DNA from: Thermoplasmata archaeon
Lineage (GTDB): Archaea; Thermoplasmatota; Thermoplasmata; Thermoplasmatales; Thermoplasmataceae
NCBI GenBank assembly: GCA_021806355.1
Contig: JAJZXT010000085.1
Coordinates: 1-24,992, forward strand
Direction of reading: 5' to 3'
DNA length: 24,992 nucleotides
Shown: one piece after another, positions 15,528-23,914 of the stretch
How the letters are laid out: the number at the start of each line of letters is the position of its first letter
Position numbering within the stretch: the first letter of the stretch is position 1
The notes under the pieces: generated by a model
What the model saw: the letters and a program-made list of their open reading frames with translations, nothing else
What the model was told of the DNA's origin: nothing
Database searches by the model: none
Position numbers and translations under genes: made by a program

Positions 15528-17300
15528 ATGAATTTCACAATAAACATGTCCAAGAGGATAAAAAATATAATCGCCGTACTTTATCCTCTTTATTTCGGCT
15601 CCAGGTATCTTAAGGGAAAGCGATGGATATTATATTCTGTGATTTGCATATCCATAATCACAGCCGGTACCCGGCTTCTCATACCCGTATTAATCGGAGA
15701 TGCAGTATCTTCAGTGCAATCCTTGAACTTCAAAAGACTTGAGTATTTTGCCATACTTATCCTGTTCATATCCGCAATATCGGGATTTTTCCAATTCTTT
15801 GTAAATTATGGTTCCCAGTATATCAGCCAACTCTACGCTTATGGTATGAGAAATAACATTTTCGAGCATCTCATGAAAAAGAAATTTCTCTTTTTTGAAA
15901 ACCAAACGTCTGGAGATCTCCTGTCAAGATCTACCATGGATGTGGAAGGCACAAGAGTCTTTATCATGAATGCGACCAACCAGCTTCTTCCCACTCTCTT
16001 CATGATCCTTTTTAGCCTGATTTTCCTGTTTATATTAGATCCGCTATACGCCCTAATCTTCCTGGTAACTGTTCCTGTCCTCATTCTAATCGGTGTGACA
16101 TTTCAAAGGAAGCAGAGAGTTCACTGGAGAAGGATAAGAAGCTACTATGGAAACATGAACGAAGAGCTTCAGGAAAACATAGTTGGAAACAGGGTAGTAA
16201 GAGGTTTTTCAATAGAAGGCGAGGAAACCACCAAATTCAATTCGACGACCAAATCATATTTCGATGAATATATGATTGTTGCCCGCATAAGGGGGTTCCA
16301 CAACAATCTAATGCCTCTAACAATCAGCATTGCTGCAACCGCGATTTTGCTATACGGAGGGTATGTATCAATAATTAATGCATCCCAGGTTGGAAATCTT
16401 GTTGCTGCAGTGAATATATTCAGCATAATGACCTTTCCAATAAGTTCCCTTGGAAGATTAATAGTCTTTTCTGAAAATGCAAGAGCGAGCATCCAGAGAA
16501 TAAACATGGTTCTTTCAGACGAGATGCAGGAGGATATCCAGAGCACAAGAAGGTCTAAACACAGTGGCGATCTGCTCATTAACAACATATCATTCACGCG
16601 AGGAAAGAGGCAAATATTCAGCGGAGTAAATTTAAGAATTTCACAGGGAGAAATAGTTGGAATAACAGGAAAGACAGCATCTGGAAAAAGTGCTTTTGTG
16701 AACTTGCTTCCGAGATTTTATGAACCGGATACCGGTAGCATTCTAATTGGAGGACGTGATGTTTCATCGATACCATTATCGGAACTCAGGAGGACCATTG
16801 CCTTAGTCCCGCAGGAGATCACCCTGCTGTCAGGAACTATCCTGGAAAACATAACATTGAGCGATACTTCCTTGAGTTTGGAAGCAGTTGTTAAAGCAGC
16901 AAGAATAGCAGTTATAGATAAGTTCATTGAATCGTTGCCTGATAAGTATGATACAAGGGTCGGAGAGCGAGGAATAACACTCTCAGGAGGCCAGCGGCAG
17001 AGGGTAGCCATTGCCAGAGCTATAGTCTCTGAACCAAAGATTCTGATTCTTGATGATGCAACATCCAGCGTTGATCCTGAAACAGAACTTGAGATTCTAA
17101 AGAGAATCAGGAAAGAACTATCTGGAACGACAGTTCTTATTGTGACGCACAGGAAATCTGCCATTAAATTCGCTGACAGAATCCTGAGAATACAGAACGG
17201 ATCAGTCGAAGATATTTTTGATTTGGAAGAAGACCTCAAAGGCATTGTAGACGGTGCCAACCTTTACAGGGGAGGTGATGAAAATGCCACACAGTTATGA
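15528..17300 (+). CDS. ABC exporter half-transporter, degenerate-site subunit
   Basis: The 590-residue protein has an N-terminal six-helix exporter domain (about 30-310) and a C-terminal ATPase. Walker A is GKTASGKS (381-388), the signature is canonical LSGGQ (485-489), and the switch histidine is H541. Walker B ends LILDD, so the catalytic glutamate is aspartate (D510). In heterodimeric exporters such as TM287/288 this marks the non-hydrolysing site. Its partner at 17284 has the complementary set of changes. It probably exports a lipophilic compound, lipid or peptide; the substrate is unknown. An in-frame ATG at 15546 is an alternative start. It overlaps the next gene by 17 bp. Confidence 0.88.
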   Translation: MNFTINMSKRIKNIIAVLYPLYFGSRYLKGKRWILYSVICISIITAGTRLLIPVLIGDAVSSVQSLNFKRLEYFAILILFISAISGFFQFFVNYGSQYISQLYAYGMRNNIFEHLMKKKFLFFENQTSGDLLSRSTMDVEGTRVFIMNATNQLLPTLFMILFSLIFLFILDPLYALIFLVTVPVLILIGVTFQRKQRVHWRRIRSYYGNMNEELQENIVGNRVVRGFSIEGEETTKFNSTTKSYFDEYMIVARIRGFHNNLMPLTISIAATAILLYGGYVSIINASQVGNLVAAVNIFSIMTFPISSLGRLIVFSENARASIQRINMVLSDEMQEDIQSTRRSKHSGDLLINNISFTRGKRQIFSGVNLRISQGEIVGITGKTASGKSAFVNLLPRFYEPDTGSILIGGRDVSSIPLSELRRTIALVPQEITLLSGTILENITLSDTSLSLEAVVKAARIAVIDKFIESLPDKYDTRVGERGITLSGGQRQRVAIARAIVSEPKILILDDATSSVDPETELEILKRIRKELSGTTVLIVTHRKSAIKFADRILRIQNGSVEDIFDLEEDLKGIVDGANLYRGGDENATQL

Positions 17301-19059
17301 GGAAGAAGAGGAGAATTTCTTAAGATCAGAGAAGAGCTCCAAAGTTTTCCGAAGGCTTGTGGGTGAAATCCTTTCACACAGGAGGGATAGCGGAGTGCTC
17401 ATAACTGCGGTAATAATTACTGCCATAGCAGGAACATTATATCCATTAGCCTTAGGTTTCGCAATTAATGGAGTAATAAATAAAAATTTCACGGATCTGT
17501 TCATATATAGTGCTGCTTTCCTTGGATTCTATATCATTCAATTCTTTTCAAACAGGATTAGGACGGTCAGTTCTACCGGTGTTGCACAAAAGACCATAAA
17601 GGAGCTACGAGATAGGGCATTCACAAGCATCCAAAAAGTTCCCGTGTCATTTTTTGGAAAGGTCAAAACAGGCTACCTTATAAGCAGAATCACGAATGAT
17701 GCCGAAACATTGAGTGAGTTCCTTACATTTCAGATTCCGCAGGTAATTTCAGGGATATCGACAGTTATAGTGTCCATTTCAATAATGTTCTACCTGGACT
17801 TTACTCTTACACTTTATGCATTAATTGTTATACCGCTGCTTTCAGGGTTTACGCTTTCAATACAGAATAAGGTTAGGAGGAACTATCTGGGAACAAGAAG
17901 AACAATAGCGGCAATCACCGGCAATCTGGCTGAAAACATCAGTGGAATCAGGGCAATAAAATCTTTCAACGTTGAAGAAAGAATGGCCATGAATTTTGAT
18001 AAATTGAATAGCGACAATTTTGCAGCGAATCTTAAGGCCGCAAGACTTTCCTCCTTTTATGGTTCCATCATCCGCGTCATTGAAGCAACCGGAATAGCAA
18101 TTGTCCTATTGGCAGGTGCCCAACAACTCTTTGCAAACGCAATATCCATAGGAATCCTGGTAACATTTGTCATTTATGTACAGGAGTTCTTTGATCCTGT
18201 AACACAACTTTCACAGCTCTATAATTCCTATCAGTCATCCATGGTCGGAGTTACAAGAATTTATGGCATTATAGATAGTCCCTCGGAAGAGAGCATCTCC
18301 AGAGGCTCAATAAAAATTGAAAAATTCAACGAATCAATAAGGTTTGAGAACGTCTCATTTTCTTATGGGAAGACTATGGCACTGAAGAATATAAGCATCC
18401 AAATAAACAAGGGAGAGAAAATTGGAATAGTGGGACACACTGGCGCAGGAAAGACAACATTTTCAAATCTTCTCCTGAAATTCTTTTCACCATCTTCAGG
18501 AAGAATATACGTAGATGGAAAAGACCTCACCGACATAGAAACAGAATCTTACAGGAAACTAATTGCTCCGGTTTTGCAGGAACCATTCATGTTCAGGGGA
18601 ACCATACTTGATAACATTAGAACATTCTCCCCGGAAGCTTCAGATGAATTTATTATAGGGAAGGCAAAGGAATTTGGTTTATATCCACTCTTTGAAAATC
18701 TTGAATCCGGCCTAGAGAGTGAAATAGGTGAAATGGGAAGAAATCTGTCAGAGGGCCAAAGGCAAGCAATCTCCCTATTGAGGGCATTTATCAGGAACCC
18801 AGAAATACTCATTATGGATGAGCCAACCTCGCAGATAGATCCTTATTCAGAAAAACTTATAATATCATCCCTTGGCGCTTTCCTGAAGGATAAGACACTC
18901 ATCCTCATAACTCACAGATTCTCTTTGATTTCCCTAGTAGACAGAGCTGTTTCCTTTGAGGAGGGCCAAAAGGTGGAAGAAGGCTCATTTTCAGATCTTC
19001 TAAAGAGTAATGGAGTTTTCAGGAAAATGTATAATATCCAACATAATACTGACACATAA
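17284..19059 (+). CDS. ABC exporter half-transporter, catalytic subunit
   Basis: I chose the ATG at 17284 because GGGGAGG (17269-17275) lies 8 nt upstream; ATG 17278 and GTG 17254 are in frame but badly spaced. The 591-residue protein has an acidic N-terminus (EEEEE), six membrane segments (about 36-325) and an ATPase. Walker A is GHTGAGKT (384-391), Walker B is LIMDEP with catalytic E513, and the switch histidine is H544. The signature is altered to LSEGQ (488-492). With the upstream subunit this gives one working ATP site (this Walker A/B with the partner LSGGQ) and one degenerate site. The 17-bp overlap indicates translational coupling. Confidence 0.9.
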   Translation: MPHSYEEEEENFLRSEKSSKVFRRLVGEILSHRRDSGVLITAVIITAIAGTLYPLALGFAINGVINKNFTDLFIYSAAFLGFYIIQFFSNRIRTVSSTGVAQKTIKELRDRAFTSIQKVPVSFFGKVKTGYLISRITNDAETLSEFLTFQIPQVISGISTVIVSISIMFYLDFTLTLYALIVIPLLSGFTLSIQNKVRRNYLGTRRTIAAITGNLAENISGIRAIKSFNVEERMAMNFDKLNSDNFAANLKAARLSSFYGSIIRVIEATGIAIVLLAGAQQLFANAISIGILVTFVIYVQEFFDPVTQLSQLYNSYQSSMVGVTRIYGIIDSPSEESISRGSIKIEKFNESIRFENVSFSYGKTMALKNISIQINKGEKIGIVGHTGAGKTTFSNLLLKFFSPSSGRIYVDGKDLTDIETESYRKLIAPVLQEPFMFRGTILDNIRTFSPEASDEFIIGKAKEFGLYPLFENLESGLESEIGEMGRNLSEGQRQAISLLRAFIRNPEILIMDEPTSQIDPYSEKLIISSLGAFLKDKTLILITHRFSLISLVDRAVSFEEGQKVEEGSFSDLLKSNGVFRKMYNIQHNTDT

Positions 19060-19078
19060 TCTTATTGTGGCAAAGGAA

Positions 19079-20011
19079 ATGGATCCAATTGAAATAGATA
19101 TTACTGAAATTAAACAGCTCAAGATAGACGGAAAGAAGATAAGCAGCATAGTCGAAAAAAGGGGAGGTTGGGATTCCAGGGTTTTTTTGGCTAATGAAAA
19201 ATTTATAATCAAGGTTCCCAGATATCATCAGTCCATATCCTCGCTTAAGAAAGAGAGGCTCGTATGCCAGCTCATCAACGGAGAATTGTCGCTGAAGATA
19301 CCGGATATAAAATTCGTACCAATGGACTCCAAAAAAAGCGGAGAAATAGAGATTAATTATTATGAAATGCTAAAAGGGAATGAACTTTCACCTGAGGATG
19401 TAGTTAGCGACTCGTATCACACCATACCTGTCAGGCTGGGTATTTTTTTGAGTGAGTTGCACAATATCTCCAGAGAAACCAGGCATCTATTGGAAATTAA
19501 GACTGGTGAACTAGATAACGGAAGGGGAGAAGGGGACATCACCCTTTGGAGAAGCGTTCTTGAATATTTTGAGAGCCAGAGGAATTTGGAAAATGTTCCG
19601 GGATATATTCAAGTCATAGAGGAAGCAATATCAAAGTTGAGTAAAATCAATGATGAGAAAGTTCCAAGTCATGCCGATTTCATGTCAAACAATATAATAT
19701 GCCAATGGAATGAAAAAGGATCAATAGGAATCATTGATTGGGGCGATTTCTCATTCAGGAACAGGATATACGATTTTGCCGGCCTATGTTATGAATATGG
19801 CATTAATTTCCTCGATAATATGTTAATGGGATACCCAATCCAAAATAGTTCCAGATTCAGGGAAGAGGTCAGATATCTTTCAAGTTTGGTTCCCTTCAAT
19901 ACCGTCTATTTCTCCAGAAATTTACGAAGGAAGGTGAAATTCGGCAAAGATTTTATTGATTTAAATCTTGATGACACAGGAAGGACTGAGAGACTGAACT
20001 TGATTGCGTGA
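19079..20011 (+). CDS. APH/choline-kinase-like phosphotransferase
   Basis: From the ATG at 19079 the protein is 310 residues. The frame opens earlier (19010), but that region overlaps the exporter gene. Kinase-like features are a candidate ATP-binding lysine K45 in FIIKVPR, the Brenner motif HADFMSNN with H198, D200 and N205, and the metal-binding D220 in IIDWGD. This is the fold of aminoglycoside phosphotransferases, choline/homoserine kinases and related small-molecule kinases. The substrate cannot be read from the sequence. It begins 19 bp after the exporter stop and is surely in the same operon, which suggests modification plus export of the same compound; this is inference. Confidence 0.82.
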   Translation: MDPIEIDITEIKQLKIDGKKISSIVEKRGGWDSRVFLANEKFIIKVPRYHQSISSLKKERLVCQLINGELSLKIPDIKFVPMDSKKSGEIEINYYEMLKGNELSPEDVVSDSYHTIPVRLGIFLSELHNISRETRHLLEIKTGELDNGRGEGDITLWRSVLEYFESQRNLENVPGYIQVIEEAISKLSKINDEKVPSHADFMSNNIICQWNEKGSIGIIDWGDFSFRNRIYDFAGLCYEYGINFLDNMLMGYPIQNSSRFREEVRYLSSLVPFNTVYFSRNLRRKVKFGKDFIDLNLDDTGRTERLNLIA

Positions 20012-20030
20012 GCCACGCTTCATTTTCTCT

Positions 20031-20045
20031 AAAGAATCATTCTTT
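20031..20045 (+). terminator. Small perfect hairpin after the exporter operon
   Basis: AAAGAAT-C-ATTCTTT lies 20 bp after the phosphotransferase stop. With T-rich sequence at its 3' side it may end the operon transcript. Confidence 0.35.
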
Positions 20046-20089
20046 GTTAATGGTAATACAGTCAATGACAATAAGTTTCAAACAATTCG

Positions 20090-20361
20090 ACTTTGCCTGA
20101 ATTCATCGCTCTCAGCAAAAAAAATCTTGGAAGGAAAAGCAGAATTTGCCAAAACAATGAATAGAACTTATCAAGATTAGTCGGTAAAATGAGCTATTCT
20201 GAATGTAGTCTCTGATTTGGTTAGAAGAATAGCGATGAGGGAATGGGAACCCCTCTAACAAGTTTCTGACGATAAGTCTGCGTCTGAAAATGGCTTGATA
20301 AGAAGAGAAGGAGAGTACGACGATAGCACGCAATGGTTAGAACCCCAACGACTAATCATAG
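20090..20361 (+). pseudogene. Decayed copy of the SnoaL-like gene at 21214-21582
   Basis: The frame containing GKAEF..TMNRTYQD at about 20133-20180 aligns along its length with the intact neighbour (GKAEYVETMIRAYKD), then VVSDL, ENGLI.RE.EY and TQWLEP. Three in-frame stops break it: TAG 20178-20180, TGA 20190-20192 and TAA 20256-20258. The offset to the intact copy is 1221-1222 bp throughout, so almost no indels have occurred. The 5' third is not recognisable. Similarity continues downstream to about 20445. Confidence 0.8.
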
Positions 20362-20415
20362 AAGCATGTCCAGAGGATTGCTTTTAAGCATGAAATACAG
20401 GTTATTCATAGAATG

Positions 20416-20445
20416 AACACATCAGGACTTGATTAATGTTTTAAG
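20416..20445 (+). repeat. Diverged third copy of the 33-bp repeat
   Basis: It ends GATTAATGTTTTAAG and matches the 3' half of the repeats at 21634-21666 and 24889-24921, with more changes in the GACCGGTC half. It sits at the same relative place after the SnoaL pseudogene as the good copy after the intact gene. Confidence 0.6.
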
Positions 20446-20512
20446 CGAACACTCGTAATCTCACAAATATCTCTAAGAATTCTCTACACCGTTGTGGATC
20501 ACAGGTGATAAA

Positions 20513-20530
20513 TACTATAGTATATTATAA
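20513..20530 (+). promoter_or_regulatory. TATA box with overlapping palindrome upstream of the RelBE module
   Basis: The palindrome TACTATAGTA (20513-20522) directly abuts TATATTATAA (20521-20530), which lies 20-29 nt before the antitoxin ATG. A palindrome on the TATA box is where an autoregulating antitoxin would bind; that role is inferred. Confidence 0.45.
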
Positions 20531-20549
20531 TGTAGTATAGTGGTTCTAA

Positions 20550-20768
20550 ATGTCTACGACAATACAGGTAAGCGAGAAGTTGCAAAAAGAATTGGCAAAG
20601 CGTAAGATCTATGAAAAGGAAACTTACGAAGAAGTAATCTGGGACCTTGTGGAGGATTCCCAGGAGCTTGATGATGTGACAAAGAGGGAAATAGCCCAAG
20701 CCAGACAGGAAATTAGAGATGGCAGATATCATACTCTGGATGATGTCAAAAAGGAACTGGAACTTTGA
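20550..20768 (+). CDS. Antitoxin of a RelBE/ParDE-type module
   Basis: The 72-residue, highly charged protein starts MSTTIQVSEKLQKELAKRKI, a short beta strand followed by a helix as in ribbon-helix-helix or related archaeal antitoxins. It ends with a helical acidic-basic tail (IAQARQEIRDGRYHTLDDVK) that would wrap around the toxin. The stop codon overlaps the toxin start (TGATG), the classic antitoxin-first coupled layout. It neutralises the toxin and probably represses its own promoter through the palindrome at 20513-20522. Confidence 0.8.
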   Translation: MSTTIQVSEKLQKELAKRKIYEKETYEEVIWDLVEDSQELDDVTKREIAQARQEIRDGRYHTLDDVKKELEL

Positions 20769-21010
20769 TGTACAGTGTTCTTTTCTCTGATCTGTCCCTC
20801 AAACAACTGAAAAAACTTGATGGAGAAACAAGGCAGAGAATAATTACATCAATTGAGCGAATCAGGATAAGGCCTGATGCTTACATCAAGAGGCTTGTTG
20901 GGGAAGAAGGATACAGATTCAGGGTTGGAGATTACAGGGTGATACTGGACCTCGATAATGAACGGTTGATTATTCTGGTATTAAGAATGGGTCATAGGAA
21001 GAATGTGTAA
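20768..21010 (+). CDS. RelE/ParE-type toxin
   Basis: From the ATG at 20768 (a TTG at 20765 is also in frame) the protein is 80 residues. It has the RelE/ParE pattern: YSVLFSDLSLKQLKKLD, a helical stretch, RPDAYIKRLVGEEGYRFRVGDYRVI and the C-terminal ILVLRMGHRKNV. RelE enzymes cut mRNA on the ribosome and ParE proteins poison gyrase. The GYRFRVGDYRVI and GHRKNVY-like end favour RelE. It is complete and overlaps the antitoxin stop by one base. Confidence 0.85.
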   Translation: MYSVLFSDLSLKQLKKLDGETRQRIITSIERIRIRPDAYIKRLVGEEGYRFRVGDYRVILDLDNERLIILVLRMGHRKNV

Positions 21011-21095
21011 GATCAGTAAGCTAGCCTTTGGAATTCCTAAGTCTTTCCTTCAAAGTTTGATCACCACAATAAAAACACTCCTAAATACACACATT

Positions 21096-21176
21096 ATGGA
21101 TCAGATCGAGAGAAGCGGGGAAGACATCGAAAACGGTAGGATCAGGAATGTAAGAGACTTGCTTAAGGAACTATAG
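21096..21176 (+). pseudogene. Orphan scrap resembling an antitoxin C-terminus
   Basis: A 26-codon frame ending IENGRIRNVRDLLKEL resembles the toxin-wrapping tail of archaeal antitoxins (compare IRDGRYHTLDDVKKEL in the intact gene). No DNA-binding part precedes it and no toxin follows. It is most likely a remnant of a second toxin-antitoxin pair; a tiny functional peptide is less likely. Confidence 0.45.
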
Positions 21177-21213
21177 CCAAAATCTAGAAGTATGCTGTGA
21201 GGATGTAAAAGTG

Positions 21214-21582
21214 ATGCCGAAAAACGAACTAGAAGATATACTTGTCAATTTCTTCTATGCAGAGAATAACCGGGACTGGAAATTGTATGAAACATTTCTC
21301 TCGCCTGATGTAGAGTGGATTTCATACGGTCCTCCCAAGAGGAAGGTAGTCGTTGGAAAAGCAGAATATGTCGAAACAATGATTAGAGCTTATAAAGATA
21401 CGTCAGCAAAATTCCATATTCTGAACATGGTTTCGGATTTAGATAAAGGAGTAGTGATGGCGGAATTGGAGATCATCTCACGAAGATCCGTCGATGTGTT
21501 TGAGTTTGAAAATGGTCTAATAATAAGGGAAAGAGAGTACTACGATGATACTCTCTGGTTGGAATCCGAAGATAAATCGTAG
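21214..21582 (+). CDS. SnoaL/NTF2-like small protein
   Basis: From the ATG at 21214 the protein is 122 residues (a GTG at 21211 is in frame). The layout fits the SnoaL-like/NTF2 superfamily: the helix ELEDILVNFFYAENNRDWKL, then LSPDVEWISYGPP, VGKAEYVETM and a run of beta strands ending FEFENGLIIREREYYD. The family forms cone-shaped dimers used as isomerases, hydratases or binding proteins, and no specific activity can be assigned. A decayed paralogue lies 1.2 kb upstream with the RelBE module between. A weak GAGGA SD is about 10 nt before the start. Confidence 0.7.
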   Translation: MPKNELEDILVNFFYAENNRDWKLYETFLSPDVEWISYGPPKRKVVVGKAEYVETMIRAYKDTSAKFHILNMVSDLDKGVVMAELEIISRRSVDVFEFENGLIIREREYYDDTLWLESEDKS

Positions 21583-21633
21583 AGGTGCAACCCTAGGATG
21601 GCTTCAAAAAGTGATAGACAGTTCATTCAAATA

Positions 21634-21666
21634 ATGGACCGGTCGGGATTTGCTTAATGTTTTAAG
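21634..21666 (+). repeat. 33-bp repeat with two palindromes, copy 1
   Basis: It carries the palindrome GACCGGTC and, 12 nt on, CTTAA-TGTT-TTAAG. It differs from the copy at 24889-24921 at a single base. It lies about 50 bp after the SnoaL-like gene. I do not recognise the family. Confidence 0.8.
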
Positions 21667-21673
21667 TGGGATG

Positions 21674-21693
21674 CTCCCTGCGAAAGCTGGGAG
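21674..21693 (+). other. Hairpin with GAAA tetraloop
   Basis: CTCCC-T-GC-GAAA-GC-T-GGGAG forms a stem with a single T-T mismatch and a GNRA loop. It follows directly after the repeat ending at 21666. It may be part of a small RNA or a terminator; only the structure is seen. Confidence 0.4.
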
Positions 21694-21790
21694 AGGAGGT
21701 CACGGGAATACTATTGTATATCACGTAAACCACAAAACAATTGGCAGCCTTAGATTACTGGAACGTGAAGACGTTTTACTTAAAGAGTCT

Positions 21791-22219
21791 TTATTGCTTA
21801 AACGGATTTACCACAACTATTCCTGGAATCTTGGCAAAATCTTTCTCATTTTCTGTTACAATTCTTGATATGCCATTCTCCTTCATGGTTTCGGAAATGA
21901 GAACGTCCAAGAACGGAGACTTGAATGACTGAGAGTTTTCTAAGGCTCTTAATAAAGTTTTATGGTTGTAATCCAATTTATACCATTGTTTTGATGCGAT
22001 GACTGAACTCACTATTATGTTCGTCTTGTCCAAAGGAACGCCCAGCTTTCTGGTAAATGCATTGAAGATTTCGACAAGAACCTGATTCGATATTATACCC
22101 ATTATCTGCCCCCTGAATACTCCTTCAACTAAAGATAAACACACGTCCCTTTTAGAGGGTTCTGTAAGATCATAAGCATAACAAATTATGTTAGAATCGA
22201 AAAAAAGTTCATCTTTCAT
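21791..22219 (-). CDS. vapC: PIN-domain toxin VapC
   Basis: The 142-residue protein has the PIN nuclease acidic set: D8 in FFDSNII, E50 in VLVEIF, D105 in SPFLDVLI and the TENEKDF motif (122-128) with D127. PIN toxins are metal-dependent RNases that block translation. The start (22219) overlaps the end of the antitoxin gene by 11 bp, so the pair is coupled. All catalytic positions are present, so it should be active when released. Confidence 0.9.
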   Translation of the reverse strand: MKDELFFDSNIICYAYDLTEPSKRDVCLSLVEGVFRGQIMGIISNQVLVEIFNAFTRKLGVPLDKTNIIVSSVIASKQWYKLDYNHKTLLRALENSQSFKSPFLDVLISETMKENGISRIVTENEKDFAKIPGIVVVNPFKQ

Positions 22220-22445
22220 ATAGATCTTCTCTCTTAAATTTCCATTTCTTCATTTTAATACCTTCTTTAAGCATTTTTAGTGATTGCGCTTCAACGTCGG
22301 AATCCAGGCTTCTGATCCACTGATCCATCGCTTCGGTTATTGCCTTCCCCAAGTATCCTTTCCTTTTCCCATACTTCAGAGCGGCTTTCTTCCTGAATTC
22401 ATTCTCAACCTCTTCATTAAGATTGACAGTGATAGTTTTAGACAT
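22209..22445 (-). CDS. vapB: VapB-type ribbon-helix-helix antitoxin
   Basis: The 78-residue protein starts MSKTITVNLNEEVENEFRKK, the short strand plus helix of MetJ/Arc/CopG DNA-binding proteins. GKRKGYLGKAITEAMDQWI follows as the second helix, then a C-terminal tail rich in K, E and W that would bind VapC. It is upstream of and overlaps vapC. A TATA element (GTTTATATTA on the minus strand, 22465-22475) lies 20-30 nt before the ATG, so the gene is probably leaderless and autoregulated. Confidence 0.85.
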   Translation of the reverse strand: MSKTITVNLNEEVENEFRKKAALKYGKRKGYLGKAITEAMDQWIRSLDSDVEAQSLKMLKEGIKMKKWKFKREDLYER

Positions 22446-22464
22446 AGCTTGAATATGTATTTAG

Positions 22465-22475
22465 TTAATATAAAC
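22465..22475 (-). promoter_or_regulatory. TATA box of the vapBC operon
   Basis: The minus-strand reading GTTTATATTAA ends 20 nt before the vapB ATG, the spacing of a leaderless archaeal promoter. Confidence 0.5.
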
Positions 22476-22656
22476 ATTTACATGTTCAATAATTGTAAAT
22501 ATAAGACACGGTAATGAATCGAATTGTGATGGACAACTAAGCAATGACTACTCATATTTACATTTTCTATGTCTGTAGCCCTTTATCTTTGTGTGCAAAA
22601 ACAAAATAAACCTAATATCCCCTCTCAAATTTACTATTGGTCTTCTATGAGATGGT

Positions 22657-23914
22657 TCAGATCTCCTTCCTGCGACGGTTTGCGAAGTGGAGAAAATAGA
22701 ACCCAGAAAGATGATGATAAATGCCGATTCCTCCAAGGACTATTGTGAATTGGAGACTAAAGATTTCACCAACGATCCCCCACTATCAGGGAGCCTAAAG
22801 GTATAAGTCCGTACGCTAGTGTCAAGTTACTTGCCATACTTCTTGCCAATGCTCTATCAGGTACGATTTTCTGGCGCACTGTCGCGCTCAGAACCGAAGA
22901 AACTGCAGATCCAATGTCATCTAGAAAAAGGCAGAGTACTATCAGAATCACCGCCAGAGTTCCACCATTCTCAGCAAAGACCAGCATAATCCATACTGAA
23001 TTCCCGAGAAACATAGTTGAAACCAGTGCTCTACCAAATCAATTCTTCTTGCTAAACCTGGAGCCAAGATTGATCCCCTAACAGCCCCAAGGCCACCAGC
23101 AGAGAAGGCGAACCCGATTACATACGGGCTAAGATGCAATTGAACTGCAGTGTAAATAAAGAAGACTGCCATCACCATTTGATAAAATATGTTGTAGGTA
23201 AGTGCCTCTTCAAGAAGAGTCCTCAGAACAGGATTATCAAAGATAATTTTAAAACACAGTGACATCTCCTTCCATGTATCTTTATCGCTCTCTTCGCGCT
23301 TATGGACAATTTCGTTGACATGGATTTTAGAGAGTTGATAGCTTGAAAAAAGATAAGAAAAGCCGTTTACTGCAAAAGCAAAGGGTGCGGTTATTAGTGC
23401 AACCAGAACGCCTCCAATGCCTGGTCCAGCTACCTGAGCGGCAGACTGGCTGGAGACAATCCTTGCATTTGCACTTTCAAGGCTTTCTTTGCCTACAACC
23501 GCAGGCACGAATGCCCAAAAAGTTGCATCAAAGAAAGTGCCAAGAGATCCTGACATGAATGCAACCACATACACTATGGGGAGTGACAGATCTCTCGTTA
23601 AGGCTGGGAAAGGAATCAAAAAGAAAAGTAACCCTCTGCAAAGGTTGGCTGAAAGGAGAATTATTCGTCTTTTCAATCGATCTGCTATGATACCTGAGAT
23701 AGGCGTTATGACTAGATAAGGGAGAAACTAGAAGTCCCCAAGTATTCCCATGTCCAACGGCGAAGCGTGGAGCAGGACAACGGCTAGTAGGAAGTGCTAT
23801 TATAGTTATTTGGGATCCAACAGCAGATACTGTCTCACCAAACCATAAACCCCTGAGATTAGGATTAGTCTTGAGGGTAGATAGCATAGTGGCACGTCTT
23901 TTGCTGTTGCCCAT
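22657..23914 (-). pseudogene. MFS efflux transporter (EntS-like group), broken by three frameshifts and one stop
   Basis: Joined across frames the minus strand gives about 415 codons of one MFS protein, starting MGNSKRRATMLSTLKTNPNL at 23914. Breaks are: a frameshift near 23786-23792 (after ITIIALP, continuing LAVVLLHASPLDMGILGDF); a TAG at 23728-23730; a frameshift near 23036-23045 (after GLARRI, continuing FGRALVSTMFLGNSVW); and a frameshift at the C5 run 22777-22781 (after PLGSL, continuing IVGEIFSLQFTIVL). The natural end is a TGA at 22657-22659. The ADRLKRR loop (just after the nonsense codon) and QVAGPGIGG helix are typical of the enterobactin-exporter-like MFS group. The gene is surely non-functional unless sequencing errors explain several breaks at once. 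Confidence 0.85.

Noticed and set aside
16718..17260. 180-codon antisense ORF under the first exporter gene
   Set aside because: It is a shadow of a strongly conserved ABC ATPase domain and is Ser-rich as expected of a reverse-frame artefact.
21650..21932. Plus-strand ORFs antisense to vapC 3' end
   Set aside because: They begin in the repeat/hairpin region and overlap the intact PIN toxin gene; no family features.
23343..23719. Plus-strand ORFs across the broken MFS gene
   Set aside because: They are reverse-frame shadows; the minus strand gives a continuous MFS alignment across the breaks.
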